A stretch of DNA of 51,582 bases, from NCBI GenBank assembly GCA_001725415.1, contig MEGH01000041.1, forward strand, positions 1 through 51,582, written 5' to 3'. Shown here one piece after another: positions 41,448-50,286 of this stretch (position 1 is its first letter; each line of letters starts with the position of its first letter). The position numbers and the translations under genes are program-made. The notes beneath the pieces were generated by a model. It ran no database searches and was not told the DNA's origin. It saw only the letters and a list, made by a program, of their open reading frames with translations. The stretch is from Pseudonocardia sp. SCN 73-27 (GTDB lineage Bacteria; Actinomycetota; Actinomycetes; Mycobacteriales; Pseudonocardiaceae).

Positions 41448-43445
41448 TCAGCGGTCCTCGGTGCGGCGGTACGACGTGCGTGTGGAGGTGCGTGTGCCAC
41501 CGGTTCGTGCCGGCCGGTAGATGCGGTACACCGACACGCCGTCGACGACCTCGGGGTCGAGCGCGGGGGTGCGAGGCCGCGGCGGGGTGGCGTCGGGTCG
41601 CCGGTAGATGACGCGTTCGTCGACCTCACCGGGGTCGGAGCGGCCGGGGACGCCACCGGCGCGGGCCGGGGTACCGCTCGCACCGGCGGGCAGGGCGCGC
41701 CGTCCGGAGGCGCCGATCGCGGCCGCGCCGCCCGGGGTGACCTCGCTGCGGCGCCGCGGCTGGCGGGCCGCCGACGCACCGCCGACGACCGTCGCCGTGG
41801 CCATGACGGTCTCGGGCCGGCCGCCGTCGGGGTCTCCACCGGCCCCGTGGGCCTGCCGGTCGGTCCACCAGCGGGCCTGCCGGTCGTCGGCGGGGGCACC
41901 GCGGACGCGCCGCCACACCCCCGACATCGGCCCGGCGCCGACGCCGGGCACGATCCCGCCGAACTGCTCGCGGGTGAGCGACACCATCGACACGAGCCGC
42001 CGGAACGGCCGCGCGACGGCCCACATCACGACGGTCACGACGCCGGTGACCAGCAGCGCGAGCCACAGGTCGATGCCGGAGTCGGGCCGGAACAGCGACA
42101 CGACGAGCAGCGCGTGCAGCCCGGCGAGCGCGCCGACGATGAGGGTGTTGACGATCGCCGCACCCGCCACCCGCAGCAGCGCAGGCAGCAGGTCGGGCTT
42201 CAGAATCGCGAGCACTGCGATCGCGGGGGCGCACATCACCATGAGCCGCAGCAGCAGCATCGCGACCAGCACCAGCACCTTGGACAGCAGCTGGAACAGC
42301 GCGATGCAGAGAGCCTGCACGACGGCCAACAGCCCGGTGCCGATCCGGCTGCCCGACTTGCCCTGGAAGTATGTGTAGCGGTCGCCCAGCTGGCCGGCGA
42401 TCGTCGTGAACTGGTTCTTCTTCTCCTGCGCGAGCTGGCCGGTGTCCTTGCCGTCGAGGACCTCGTCGATGGTGAACGTCTGCGCGCGCAGCAGGTCGCG
42501 GCCGAACTGCTGGGCCTGCGGCACGTCGGGCGAGCCGAACTCGCCGCGCTCCCAGTTGCGGTAGATGACCTGGTCGACGAGCACCGTCGGCAGGGTGTCC
42601 CGGTTGCCGAGGCCGATCTGGGAGAGGAAGCCCTCCTGCATCTGCGTGACGCCGTCGAGCAGGAGGCCGTCGGCGGCCTTCGACCAGTCGACCGGGGCCA
42701 GGTAGGCGGCGGACCCGATGAGCAGTGCCAGCGCCGCGAACCCGGCGCGCTGGGCCTGTCTGGCGAGGTCACCGCGCATCGCGAGGACGATCAGGATGAC
42801 CGCGAGGATGAGCAGGGCGATGCCGACGAACGACGTGAACACCGCGTCGTACATCGCCTTCGTCGCGGTGGTGATGATGTCGTCGAGCGGCGTGAGAAGC
42901 GCCCCGCCCGTCGCGATCAGGTAGTGCGCCCAGTTCACACCGGCGACCGTCAGCTTCGCGATGTTGAACGTCTGGTTGCCGAGCCACGTGTCGGTGGTCG
43001 TCGACGGGTTGAGCACGGCCTGGCCCGCGCAGCCGAGGTCGTAGTTGTGCCACACCATGCCCGCGTAACCGACCTCGCGGTACACGCTGCCGGGTTCGCC
43101 GGCGTCGGGGCGCAGGGCGTCGAGCGAGCCGACGAGGCCGGTGCCGGGCCGGTCGGGCTCCGGCGCCTCCTTGCAGTCGAGCGACTGCGCCATCGCCGGC
43201 GTCCCGATCAGCGACGTTCCCGCCATGATCGCGACGACGACCAGCAGCGCCGACGTCCGGACGGTCCGCGGCGGACGCACCCCGTCGACCTGCGGGTCGG
43301 GCAGGAACGTCGACGCGTCGCCGACGTCGAGCACCGCGGTGCGCCGGGCCCGGACCCGCCGGCGGTGCGCGGCCACGATCGCCGCGAGCACGACGAACAG
43401 CACCACCCACGGCCCGGTACCCGCGAGTCCGTCCGGCGGGGTCAC
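41448..43445 (-). CDS. VirB6/TrbL-like polytopic membrane protein
   Basis: 665 aa. A signal/anchor helix near the start, a second at about 66-85 with AMAQSLDCKEAP (signal-peptidase-like site), then at least five hydrophobic helices between about 205 and 485 (LLILAVILIVLAM, LLSKVLVLVAMLLLRLMVM, LWLALLVTGVVTVVMWAV), and a basic, Pro/Arg-rich cytoplasmic tail of about 150 residues. Cys residues in the external loops may form disulphides. It is probably the inner channel component. Its start overlaps the VirB4 stop (ATGA). Confidence 0.82.
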   Translation of the reverse strand: MTPPDGLAGTGPWVVLFVVLAAIVAAHRRRVRARRTAVLDVGDASTFLPDPQVDGVRPPRTVRTSALLVVVAIMAGTSLIGTPAMAQSLDCKEAPEPDRPGTGLVGSLDALRPDAGEPGSVYREVGYAGMVWHNYDLGCAGQAVLNPSTTTDTWLGNQTFNIAKLTVAGVNWAHYLIATGGALLTPLDDIITTATKAMYDAVFTSFVGIALLILAVILIVLAMRGDLARQAQRAGFAALALLIGSAAYLAPVDWSKAADGLLLDGVTQMQEGFLSQIGLGNRDTLPTVLVDQVIYRNWERGEFGSPDVPQAQQFGRDLLRAQTFTIDEVLDGKDTGQLAQEKKNQFTTIAGQLGDRYTYFQGKSGSRIGTGLLAVVQALCIALFQLLSKVLVLVAMLLLRLMVMCAPAIAVLAILKPDLLPALLRVAGAAIVNTLIVGALAGLHALLVVSLFRPDSGIDLWLALLVTGVVTVVMWAVARPFRRLVSMVSLTREQFGGIVPGVGAGPMSGVWRRVRGAPADDRQARWWTDRQAHGAGGDPDGGRPETVMATATVVGGASAARQPRRRSEVTPGGAAAIGASGRRALPAGASGTPARAGGVPGRSDPGEVDERVIYRRPDATPPRPRTPALDPEVVDGVSVYRIYRPARTGGTRTSTRTSYRRTEDR

Positions 43446-46400
43446 CGCCCCGCCTCGCGCGAGGCCCCGACCCCTGGCCCTCCGCCGTTCACCGGCTGGT
43501 CGTCGGGGGTGCAGCCGTCGTCGAGGTCCAGGTCGTCGAGCAGGTCGAGGTCCTCGTCGGCGAGCAGATCGGCGTCACCGGAGACGATCATGCCCCGCTC
43601 GGTGACGACGTCGTCGGTGCCGACCGGGCCCAGGACGACGCGTTGCCCGTTGCGCAGCGCACCGAGCTCCTCGGGGTCGATGTCGTCGCCGTCGAGGTCG
43701 AGCCGGCCAGGCGGGAGCCGCTGCGGGGGTGGACGGTCGGCGGGCTCGTCGGGGGCCCGGACCTCCAGCGGCCGGACCTCCACGGGTGCGCCGGGCGCGG
43801 CGATACGGCTCGCGTCCGGGTTGGTGTCGAGCGCCTCGCGGACGTGCTCCAGGTGCGGGGCCTCGAGGTCGATGCGGATCTTCTCGACGCCACCGTGCCC
43901 GTCGGCGAACACGAACTGGCGGGGCGTGTCGTCGGGGCGGTCGTCGTGGCGCGGCCGCGGCGACAGCGTCCCCAGCATCTCCTCGTAGCCGACGCCCGTG
44001 GGCACCCGCAGCAGCCGCAGCGCGTCGCCCTGAGCCTCCTCGTCGTCGGTGCGGCCGACGAACACGGCGTTGACCAGCGACGCGAAGCCCGACACCCGCA
44101 GCAGGTCGCCCGCGAGCTGGGACGCGAACAGGGCGCGGACGTTGAACTTCCGGGAGTCGCGAGCGAGCCGATCGATGAGGACCTTGCCGGTGGGCACCTG
44201 CGAGAGGAAGTGCGTCTCGTCGAGGGCGACGCCCTTGCGCATGTTGCGGTCGGCGTCGTAGATCGTGCGCTGCGTCAGCCACGACGCCAGGTTGAGCAGC
44301 TCGACCGCCAGCGACTCCGAGTCCGTCCACTCCTCGCGGGGACTGCCCGGCCGGGGCAGCGTCATCCCCTGCATGGTGAGGACGGTCAGGCGGAAGTCCT
44401 GGTCGGCGGCCCAGGGGTCGTCGCGGGAGGTGTCCGGGAACAACAGCGCGGCCTGCGGCAGCTCGCGACGCTCCTCCAGGAAGTCGGCGACCACACCCGC
44501 GTGCTCCTCGCCCTCGCGGGCGTGCCGGCGCAGCGCGTCGATGACCAGCCCGGGGTGCCGGTCGGGGGCGCCGCCCACCTCGCGGACCGCGCGCAGCAGC
44601 ACGATCCGGGTGTGCGGCATGCGCGCCACGTCGAAGGGCAGCAGGCCGGTGAGGACGTCGAGCACCAGCCGCCGCCGTGTCGCCGCCGCCAGCGACTTCT
44701 CGCGACGCCACGCGCGCTCGGGGTCCTCGTCGTCGACGAAGTGCTCGAACCGCGGCTCCGCGACGACCCGGTACGGGTTGAGGATGCCGGGGTCGGCGCG
44801 CAGCAGGTTGATGTGCCGGGAGAACGGGGCGAGCTCGGGCAGCCGCGTCAGCTCCGCCAACGGGCCCGACGGGTCGAGCACCGTCCAGCGCGCCCCGGCC
44901 CGCAACGTCTTGTAGACGACCAGGCCCGTCAGGAACGACTTGCCGGAACCCAGACCGCCGACGATCGCCGTCAGGCCCGACGCCCGCCGCACCTCCTGCG
45001 CCAGCCACGGGTCCCACGCCACCGGACGCCGTGTGGCCGTGCAGGTCTCGCCGATCATGATGCCGCGCCGGTCGCCCACGCTCGCCGTCGCCGCCGGGAC
45101 CGCCGCGGCCGCCCACGTCACCGACCCGCGACGCCGGTACGCCGTCGACGCCAACGGCTCGCCCGGCACGAACTCGCGCGCGTACCGGTACTGCGCCTCC
45201 GGGTGCTCGACCTGCACCTTCGGCCGGTAGATCTCCAGGACCTGTTGCGCGCGTTGGACCGCCTCGGCCTCGTCGCGGCCCGCGACCGCGACCCGCCACC
45301 ACCCGTACAGCCGCGTGTTCAGCTGGGTGAGGCCGCTCGTGACCTCGTCCTCCACCTCCAGGACCCGGTCGGCCTGCCGCGCCAACGACATCGGGGGCTC
45401 GAGGTCGTGGTCGTGTGTGTAGTGCCGGATCTGGCTGCGCACCTTGCCCATCTGGCGCTGCAGCTCACCCGTCACGTCCTCGGGACGACGGATGTACATG
45501 CGCGCCGACCACTCGACGGGAAACGGAAGCCGATCGGAGTGCTGCATCCACGGGTCGTCGACCTCCGGGATGCGCAGGCCTTCCATCAGCCCCAGCGACA
45601 GCACGGCGACGTTGCGCTGCACCGTCTGCGACCGCAGCCGGCCGATCACCTTCACCGTCGGCGCGTACGGCTCCTGCGAGATCGAGACGCCGTCGGTGAA
45701 CGCCGCGAGATCCTCTGTCTCCCAACGCCCCGTGCCCTCCGGCACTGCCGCCAGCGTCCGCGGCGCGGGCAGGCCCAGCGCAACCGAACGGTGCATCAGC
45801 CACGCGATGTCCTCCGCCGTGGCAGGCACCGCGTCGAGCCCCGCCCCGGCGACGAGCACGTCGAGGTGGTTGACCTCCGACTCCAGCGCCGCCAGCTCCG
45901 CACGCGCCGCGGCCGGCAGGAACCGGTCGAGCACCGGCGCGGCGATGTCGGCCCAGCGGTCGAGCATGCCGCGACCCGACACCTCGATGCCGAGGAAGAC
46001 TTCCTTGTCGCTCATCGACAGGCCCATGAGGTGGCGCTGCTCGCCCTCCAGGAACCCGTCCCAGCCCAGCGCACCCGCGACGTCGGGCATACGCCCCAAC
46101 GCGTTGTGGTCGAACGACTCCGCCCACATGTGCACCGGATACGGCCGCGTCGTGACCCGCAGGTGCAGCCAGCGGCCCTGCAGCTCACCCAGCTGCGCCG
46201 CGATCTGGCGGATCAGGATCTCGCGCTGCACGTCGCTGCGGAAGCTCCACGCCTGCGCCGCCAGCCGGTACCACGCCATGACCTGCGTGCCCGTGCGCGT
46301 CAGATGCCCGTCGATCGACCGCAGCGCGATGTCGGGGGTGAACCCGTCCGACTTCAGCTCGCCCGCCAGCGAACGCCCGCGCCGACGCTTCGGCGAGGAG

Positions 46401-46456
46401 GTGGCGCGGGAGTCGCGCTCGCGCGGGTCGTCGGCACGCTTACGCCGGGCCACCAC
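43442..46456 (-). CDS. VirB4-type conjugation ATPase
   Basis: 1004 aa motor ATPase of the type IV secretion-like system. N-terminal region of about 480 residues is VirB4-like; the C-terminal RecA-like ATPase has Walker A GGLGSGKSF (about 503-511) and Walker B GVALDETHFLSQ (about 744-755), with ARDSRKFNVRALFASQLAGD as the following conserved segment. An acidic Asp-rich tail (about 950-985) is unusual. Overlaps the PrgI-like stop by 17 bp and the VirB6-like start by 4 bp. It energises channel assembly or substrate transfer. Confidence 0.9.
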   Translation of the reverse strand: MVARRKRADDPRERDSRATSSPKRRRGRSLAGELKSDGFTPDIALRSIDGHLTRTGTQVMAWYRLAAQAWSFRSDVQREILIRQIAAQLGELQGRWLHLRVTTRPYPVHMWAESFDHNALGRMPDVAGALGWDGFLEGEQRHLMGLSMSDKEVFLGIEVSGRGMLDRWADIAAPVLDRFLPAAARAELAALESEVNHLDVLVAGAGLDAVPATAEDIAWLMHRSVALGLPAPRTLAAVPEGTGRWETEDLAAFTDGVSISQEPYAPTVKVIGRLRSQTVQRNVAVLSLGLMEGLRIPEVDDPWMQHSDRLPFPVEWSARMYIRRPEDVTGELQRQMGKVRSQIRHYTHDHDLEPPMSLARQADRVLEVEDEVTSGLTQLNTRLYGWWRVAVAGRDEAEAVQRAQQVLEIYRPKVQVEHPEAQYRYAREFVPGEPLASTAYRRRGSVTWAAAAVPAATASVGDRRGIMIGETCTATRRPVAWDPWLAQEVRRASGLTAIVGGLGSGKSFLTGLVVYKTLRAGARWTVLDPSGPLAELTRLPELAPFSRHINLLRADPGILNPYRVVAEPRFEHFVDDEDPERAWRREKSLAAATRRRLVLDVLTGLLPFDVARMPHTRIVLLRAVREVGGAPDRHPGLVIDALRRHAREGEEHAGVVADFLEERRELPQAALLFPDTSRDDPWAADQDFRLTVLTMQGMTLPRPGSPREEWTDSESLAVELLNLASWLTQRTIYDADRNMRKGVALDETHFLSQVPTGKVLIDRLARDSRKFNVRALFASQLAGDLLRVSGFASLVNAVFVGRTDDEEAQGDALRLLRVPTGVGYEEMLGTLSPRPRHDDRPDDTPRQFVFADGHGGVEKIRIDLEAPHLEHVREALDTNPDASRIAAPGAPVEVRPLEVRAPDEPADRPPPQRLPPGRLDLDGDDIDPEELGALRNGQRVVLGPVGTDDVVTERGMIVSGDADLLADEDLDLLDDLDLDDGCTPDDQPVNGGGPGVGASREAGR

Positions 46457-47009
46457 GGCTCCCGTTCACCCTCTGGCTGCCGTTGACCCGCCGGCTCCCG
46501 TTGACCGTCCGACTCCCGTTGACATGGTCCGCGACCGTGCGCACCGTCGTCGCCTGCGGGGCCCGGGCGGCGAGAACCTGCTTGCGCGACTTGCCCTTCG
46601 GCGCCTTCCGCGACGCCTTCGTCATCGCCACGGCCTGGCGCTTCGACCGCGGCAACGAACTGCGCACCCGCACCCGGCCCGCCCGCACCTGACCGCCCCG
46701 CGTCGCCGTCTCCGGCCGCGGCCCCGTCACCTCGTGGCGGAAGAGGGCCACGATCTGGCCCAGCGGGCGGTCGTAGTTGACGCGCTTGCCCAGGAACCGG
46801 GTGATGACGATCGTCAACAGCAACGACCAGGCCACCGAGAAGAAGTCGAGCGAGATGCCCAGCCGGCGCTGGACGAACATGATCACGATCATCACCGCGA
46901 GGCCGAGACCGTAGCTCACATAGCGAGCACGCCACGGGAACGTCGCCCGCGGCGGACCGAGCCACACGGCGTCGACGCGGTACACCTCGTCGTCAGTGCG
47001 GACGAGCAC
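46440..47009 (-). CDS. PrgI/VirB3-like membrane protein with C-terminal VNGSR repeats
   Basis: 189 aa. Two membrane helices (about 33-47 and 52-70) with a basic linker and NYDRPLGQIVALFRHE, as in PrgI/VirB3 proteins that anchor VirB4. The C-terminal half is basic (PRSKRQ, KASRKAPKGKSRKQ) and ends in four imperfect VNGSR-type repeats. The stretch encoding them (about 46450-46525) overlaps the VirB4 start by 17 bp. Identification rests on size, topology and neighbours; sequence similarity to VirB3 is weak. Confidence 0.72.
   Translation of the reverse strand: MLVRTDDEVYRVDAVWLGPPRATFPWRARYVSYGLGLAVMIVIMFVQRRLGISLDFFSVAWSLLLTIVITRFLGKRVNYDRPLGQIVALFRHEVTGPRPETATRGGQVRAGRVRVRSSLPRSKRQAVAMTKASRKAPKGKSRKQVLAARAPQATTVRTVADHVNGSRTVNGSRRVNGSQRVNGSRGGPA
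46450..46525 (-). repeat. Degenerate tandem repeat encoding VNGSR units
   Basis: About four copies of an 18-bp unit close to GTCAACGGGAGYCGG (minus strand), coding for VNGSRT, VNGSRR, VNGSQR, VNGSRG. They lie at the 3' end of the VirB3-like gene. A protein-coding repeat, not a CRISPR array. Confidence 0.6.
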
Positions 47010-47013
47010 CCCG

Positions 47014-47280
47014 TCACCTGGCGTTGGTGATCAGCGACGCCAGGAACGACCCCACGGCGGGGCCGGTGCCGGACACCGCGATGCCGAGGGCCACCAGGCC
47101 GACGATCAGACCGATGCTGCGGCGCGCGACGCCTGCGTTGTCACCGCGACCGCCGATCCACAGCAGGATGATCGCGATGCCGAGCAGGATCAGGGGAACG
47201 ATGTTGTTCTGGATCCAGCCCTGGAGACCCCCCGTCGACACCTGCGCAACCCAGAAGGTCACCCCTTCCGTGCCGCTCAT
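47014..47280 (-). CDS. Small membrane protein, possible VirB2-like pilin
   Basis: 88 aa from ATG 47280, which has GGGAGGGG 6 nt upstream. Two hydrophobic helices (about 26-44 and 55-75) joined by a short basic loop (GGRGDNAGVARRS) fit the VirB2 pilin topology, with the loop in the cytoplasm. It is the first gene of the T4SS-like operon. No signal cleavage site is obvious, so pilin identity is an inference from size, topology and gene order. Confidence 0.65.
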   Translation of the reverse strand: MSGTEGVTFWVAQVSTGGLQGWIQNNIVPLILLGIAIILLWIGGRGDNAGVARRSIGLIVGLVALGIAVSGTGPAVGSFLASLITNAR

Positions 47281-47295
47281 GTCGACCCCTCCCAT

Positions 47296-47521
47296 GACGT
47301 CCAGCCCGCGACGAACCAGCGCACGCTACCGTGCCCGGCCGCGGGCCGGGGTTCCGAGGCAAGCATGCTCAGGCGAGGAGAAATAAGCGTCAAGCGGCGA
47401 CAACGTCCGGTTGTCGGAATCGGTCATGAGCGCACTGCAACGGTGTCGTAGCGCCCTTCGACCGATCGTGTGAAGACACGAAGAGCGACAACGGTGTTAC
47501 GGACTGCATTCGGCCGTTCGG
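47296..47521. other. Intergenic region upstream of the T4SS-like operon
   Basis: 226 bp. The word AACGGTGT occurs twice (about 47440 and 47489). The promoter of the leftward T4SS-like operon must lie here, but no clear -35/-10 pair is seen. Confidence 0.4.
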
Positions 47522-47782
47522 TTGTGTCGTGACTCGCTGTCGAAGAGCGCGACCGTCTCGGCGAGGTTCAGCGTCACCGAGCCGCTGCCCACGCCGGAGC
47601 AGGACCCGTCGACGGTGCCGGTGACCTACGTCCACGCGGCGGCGGCCGACTTCTTCACCGAGACCGTGCAGAAGGCGGCTACAACCGGGGCCGACATCGT
47701 GACCTGGCCCGACGCCGCGCGCTGCCCGCACGTGCAGCACCCGCGCCGCGTCGCCGGCGTCCTGCTGAACCTTCCGCGCTGA
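47522..47782 (+). pseudogene. C-terminal fragment of an alpha/beta hydrolase
   Basis: 86 codons whose second half looks like the end of an alpha/beta-hydrolase: a strand VPVTYVHAAAADFF, helix, then ADIVTWPDAARCPHVQHPRRVAGVLLNL, the catalytic-His motif region of such enzymes. The N-terminal hydrolase core, nucleophile elbow and Asp are absent, and the upstream 220 bp encode nothing similar. There is no ribosome binding site. A decayed gene or a transferred remnant. A strong hairpin follows. Confidence 0.55.
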
Positions 47783-47788
47783 CGACGA

Positions 47789-47819
47789 CGGCGGCGGACG
47801 GGATACCCGTCCGCCGCCG
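47789..47819. terminator. Terminator hairpin after etfD / hydrolase fragment
   Basis: Perfect 14-bp stem CGGCGGCGGACGGG / CCCGTCCGCCGCCG with loop ATA, lying between the stops at 47782 (plus) and 47829 (minus), so it can serve both strands. Confidence 0.85.
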
Positions 47820-47828
47820 GTCTGCCCG

Positions 47829-50108
47829 TCAGGAGGTGGCGTCCTCCGTCGCATCCGCCGTCGTGGCGGCCACGGCTGCTCCGTTGGTGGCCGGGTCACC
47901 GCGCTTGACCGCTGCGAGCAGCATCTGCGAGACGTCCTGGATCTGGACGCCCGCGCCCCCGCCCTCGGACTGCTTCTCGGTCAGACCGTCCGACAGCATC
48001 GTCTTGCAGAAGGGGCAGCCGACGGCGATGGTGCCGCCGTCGCCACCCACGCCCGAGAGGGTGTCGAGAGCCTCGGTCGTGCGCGTGACGTTGACCCGCT
48101 GACCGATCCGCTCCTCCATCCACATCCGGGCGCCACCCGCGCCGCAGCACATCGAGCGGTCGGCGTGGCGGGGCATCTCCGTGAGCGTGGCCCCCGCGGC
48201 CGCGACGAGCTCGCGCGGCTCGGCGTAGACCTCGTTGTGCCGGCCCAGATAGCAGGGGTCGTGGTAGGTGACGGGGGCGGCCTTGTCGGCGGCCGGCTCC
48301 GCGACCGGGACGAGCTTGCCCTCTCGCACCAGCTTGTTGAGCAGCTGCGTGTGGTGCACGACCTCGTAGTGCCCGTCGAGCTGCGGGTACTCGCGGCCCA
48401 GGGTGTTGAGGCAGTGCGGGCACGTCGTCACGATCTTGCGGGTGCCGGGCTCGCGGCCCTCGAACACCGCGTTGAGCACCTCGACGTTCTGCATCGCGAG
48501 CATCTGGAACAGGAACTCGTTGCCGGAGCGGCGGGCCGGGTCGCCCGTGCAGGACTCCTCCGGGCCGAGCACCGTGTATCCGACGCCCGCGCGGTGCAGC
48601 AGCTCGGCCGTCGCCCGGATCGTCTTCTTCTGGTTGTCGTCGAACGCGCCGGCGCACCCGACCCAGAACAGGTACTCGGTCTCCGCCGTCAGCTCGCCGT
48701 CGAACACCGGGACCTCGAAGTCGAGGCCCTTGGTCCACTCCAGGCGGTCCTTGGCGTTCTGACCCCAGGGGTTGCCCTTGTTCTCCAGGTTCTTGAACAG
48801 CACGCCGAGCTCGGAGGGGAACTCCGACTCGATCATGACCTGGTGGCGACGCATGTCGATGATGTGGTCGACGTGCTCGATGTCGACGGGGCACTGCTCG
48901 ACGCACGCGCCGCACGAGGTGCAGGACCAGAGCACGTCGGGGTCGATGACGCCGTACTGCTCCGCGGTGCCGACGAGCGGGCGCGCCGCCTGCTGCGGGC
49001 CCGAGCCCAGGACGCGGCCGAAGCCCGACTCCGGGACGCCGTGGCCGTGGCCGTTGGTGGCGGCCTCCAGGACGTCGAAGTCGACCGACTCGACCTCGGG
49101 CAGGTCCTTGCCGCCGATGATGTAGGGCGCCTTCGCGAACAGGTGGTCGCGCAGGTCCATGATCACGAGCTTCGGCGACAGCGGCTTGCCGGTGTTCCAG
49201 GCCGGGCACTGGCTCTGGCAGCGACCGCACTCGGTGCAGGTCGCGAAGTCGAGCATGCCCTTCCAGGTGAAGTCCTCGATCTTGCCGCGGCCGAAGATCG
49301 CGTCCTCGTCGGGATCCTCGAAGTCGATCTTCTTGCCGTCGGACATCATCGGCAGCAGCGGGCCCAGCGCCTTGGGCAGGCGCTTGGCCGAGACGTTGAT
49401 CGGCGCCGTGAAGATGTGCAGGTGCTTGCTGTAGGCGACGATCACCAGGAAAACCAGCATGACGCCGATGTGCAGCAGCAGACCCACGGACTCGACGACC
49501 TCGAGCGTCGGCTCGGAGAGTCCGGTGAAGAGCTTCCCCAGCCCGATCGACGCCCAGGCCCCCGACTTGTAGGGGAAGGTGCCCAACGCCGACGACGCGG
49601 CGCGGAAGAAGAACAGCGTCCAGAGGACGTTGAAGATCATGAACAGGATCAGCCACGCCGGGCCGGTGTGGCTGCCGTAGAACCGGGACGCGCGGGCCTC
49701 GCGTGCCGGGGCGTTACGGATGCGGATGACGGCGAAGACGCCCAGCGACAGCAGACACAACACCGCGATGGTGTCCTGCAGGAAGCCCAGCACCGCCCAG
49801 CGCCCGACCCACGGGATGTGGAAGTCGTGGTCGAACAGCGCGCCGTACGCCTCGAGGTAGACCGTGGCCAGGATGACGAACGCCCAGAACGTGAAGAAGT
49901 GCGCCAGGCCCGGGACCGACCACTTCAGCAGCTTCCGCTGACCGAACACCTCGACGAACTGCGCCCGCACCCGCGCGCCGAGACCGTCGCGACGCGCGTC
50001 GTCGGGCTGACCCGACTCGACCAGCTTGTACACCTGCGCGGCGCGGCGTCCGGCGATCGCGACGGCGGCGACGGTGATCACCAGGCCGATGATCAGTCGG
50101 ACCAACAC
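47829..50108 (-). CDS. etfD: Membrane Fe-S oxidoreductase EtfD (Rv0338c-like)
   Basis: Heterodisulphide-reductase-related membrane oxidoreductase (759 aa). In Mycobacterium the homologue passes electrons from ETF (acyl-CoA dehydrogenases, beta-oxidation) to menaquinone. N-terminal six-helix cytochrome-b-like domain (about 5-255), two 4Fe-4S motifs (CTECGRCQSQCP about 293; CTSCGACVEQCP about 400), and C-terminal CCG-type segments (TCPHCL about 563, MCCGAGG about 654, GCPFC about 697). GTG 50108 has AGGAGG 6 nt upstream; the frame extends further but lacks features. An inverted repeat at 50224-50239 is a possible operator. Confidence 0.93.
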   Translation of the reverse strand: MLVRLIIGLVITVAAVAIAGRRAAQVYKLVESGQPDDARRDGLGARVRAQFVEVFGQRKLLKWSVPGLAHFFTFWAFVILATVYLEAYGALFDHDFHIPWVGRWAVLGFLQDTIAVLCLLSLGVFAVIRIRNAPAREARASRFYGSHTGPAWLILFMIFNVLWTLFFFRAASSALGTFPYKSGAWASIGLGKLFTGLSEPTLEVVESVGLLLHIGVMLVFLVIVAYSKHLHIFTAPINVSAKRLPKALGPLLPMMSDGKKIDFEDPDEDAIFGRGKIEDFTWKGMLDFATCTECGRCQSQCPAWNTGKPLSPKLVIMDLRDHLFAKAPYIIGGKDLPEVESVDFDVLEAATNGHGHGVPESGFGRVLGSGPQQAARPLVGTAEQYGVIDPDVLWSCTSCGACVEQCPVDIEHVDHIIDMRRHQVMIESEFPSELGVLFKNLENKGNPWGQNAKDRLEWTKGLDFEVPVFDGELTAETEYLFWVGCAGAFDDNQKKTIRATAELLHRAGVGYTVLGPEESCTGDPARRSGNEFLFQMLAMQNVEVLNAVFEGREPGTRKIVTTCPHCLNTLGREYPQLDGHYEVVHHTQLLNKLVREGKLVPVAEPAADKAAPVTYHDPCYLGRHNEVYAEPRELVAAAGATLTEMPRHADRSMCCGAGGARMWMEERIGQRVNVTRTTEALDTLSGVGGDGGTIAVGCPFCKTMLSDGLTEKQSEGGGAGVQIQDVSQMLLAAVKRGDPATNGAAVAATTADATEDATS

Positions 50109-50223
50109 GGTTCCTCCTTGAACTGCCGGGATTCCGCGTGTGGTGGGACGCGGCCCGTTGCGGCGGGAGGGTAGCCCTCCGTGCCACCGGGCGCCGACCA
50201 GCACCCGGACAATTGTTTAACTA

Positions 50224-50239
50224 GTTACTGGAGAGTAAC
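50224..50239. promoter_or_regulatory. Inverted repeat upstream of etfD
   Basis: GTTACT-GGAG-AGTAAC, within an AT-richer stretch (50209-50240) 116 bp before GTG 50108. A candidate site for a TetR-type fatty-acid or acyl-CoA regulator; no regulator is identified. Confidence 0.5.
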
Positions 50240-50286
50240 CCAGCAGAGGTGAAGAACGTAACGCACGTCCCGATCAGGCGCCCGCC

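Noticed and set aside
41379-46486. Very long plus-strand frames opposite the VirB6-like and VirB4 genes
   Set aside because: High GC suppresses stop codons; composition is that of antisense shadows, and the minus-strand proteins carry clear motifs.
46450-46525. CRISPR-like repetition
   Set aside because: Repeats are adjacent without unique spacers and translate in frame as VNGSR units.
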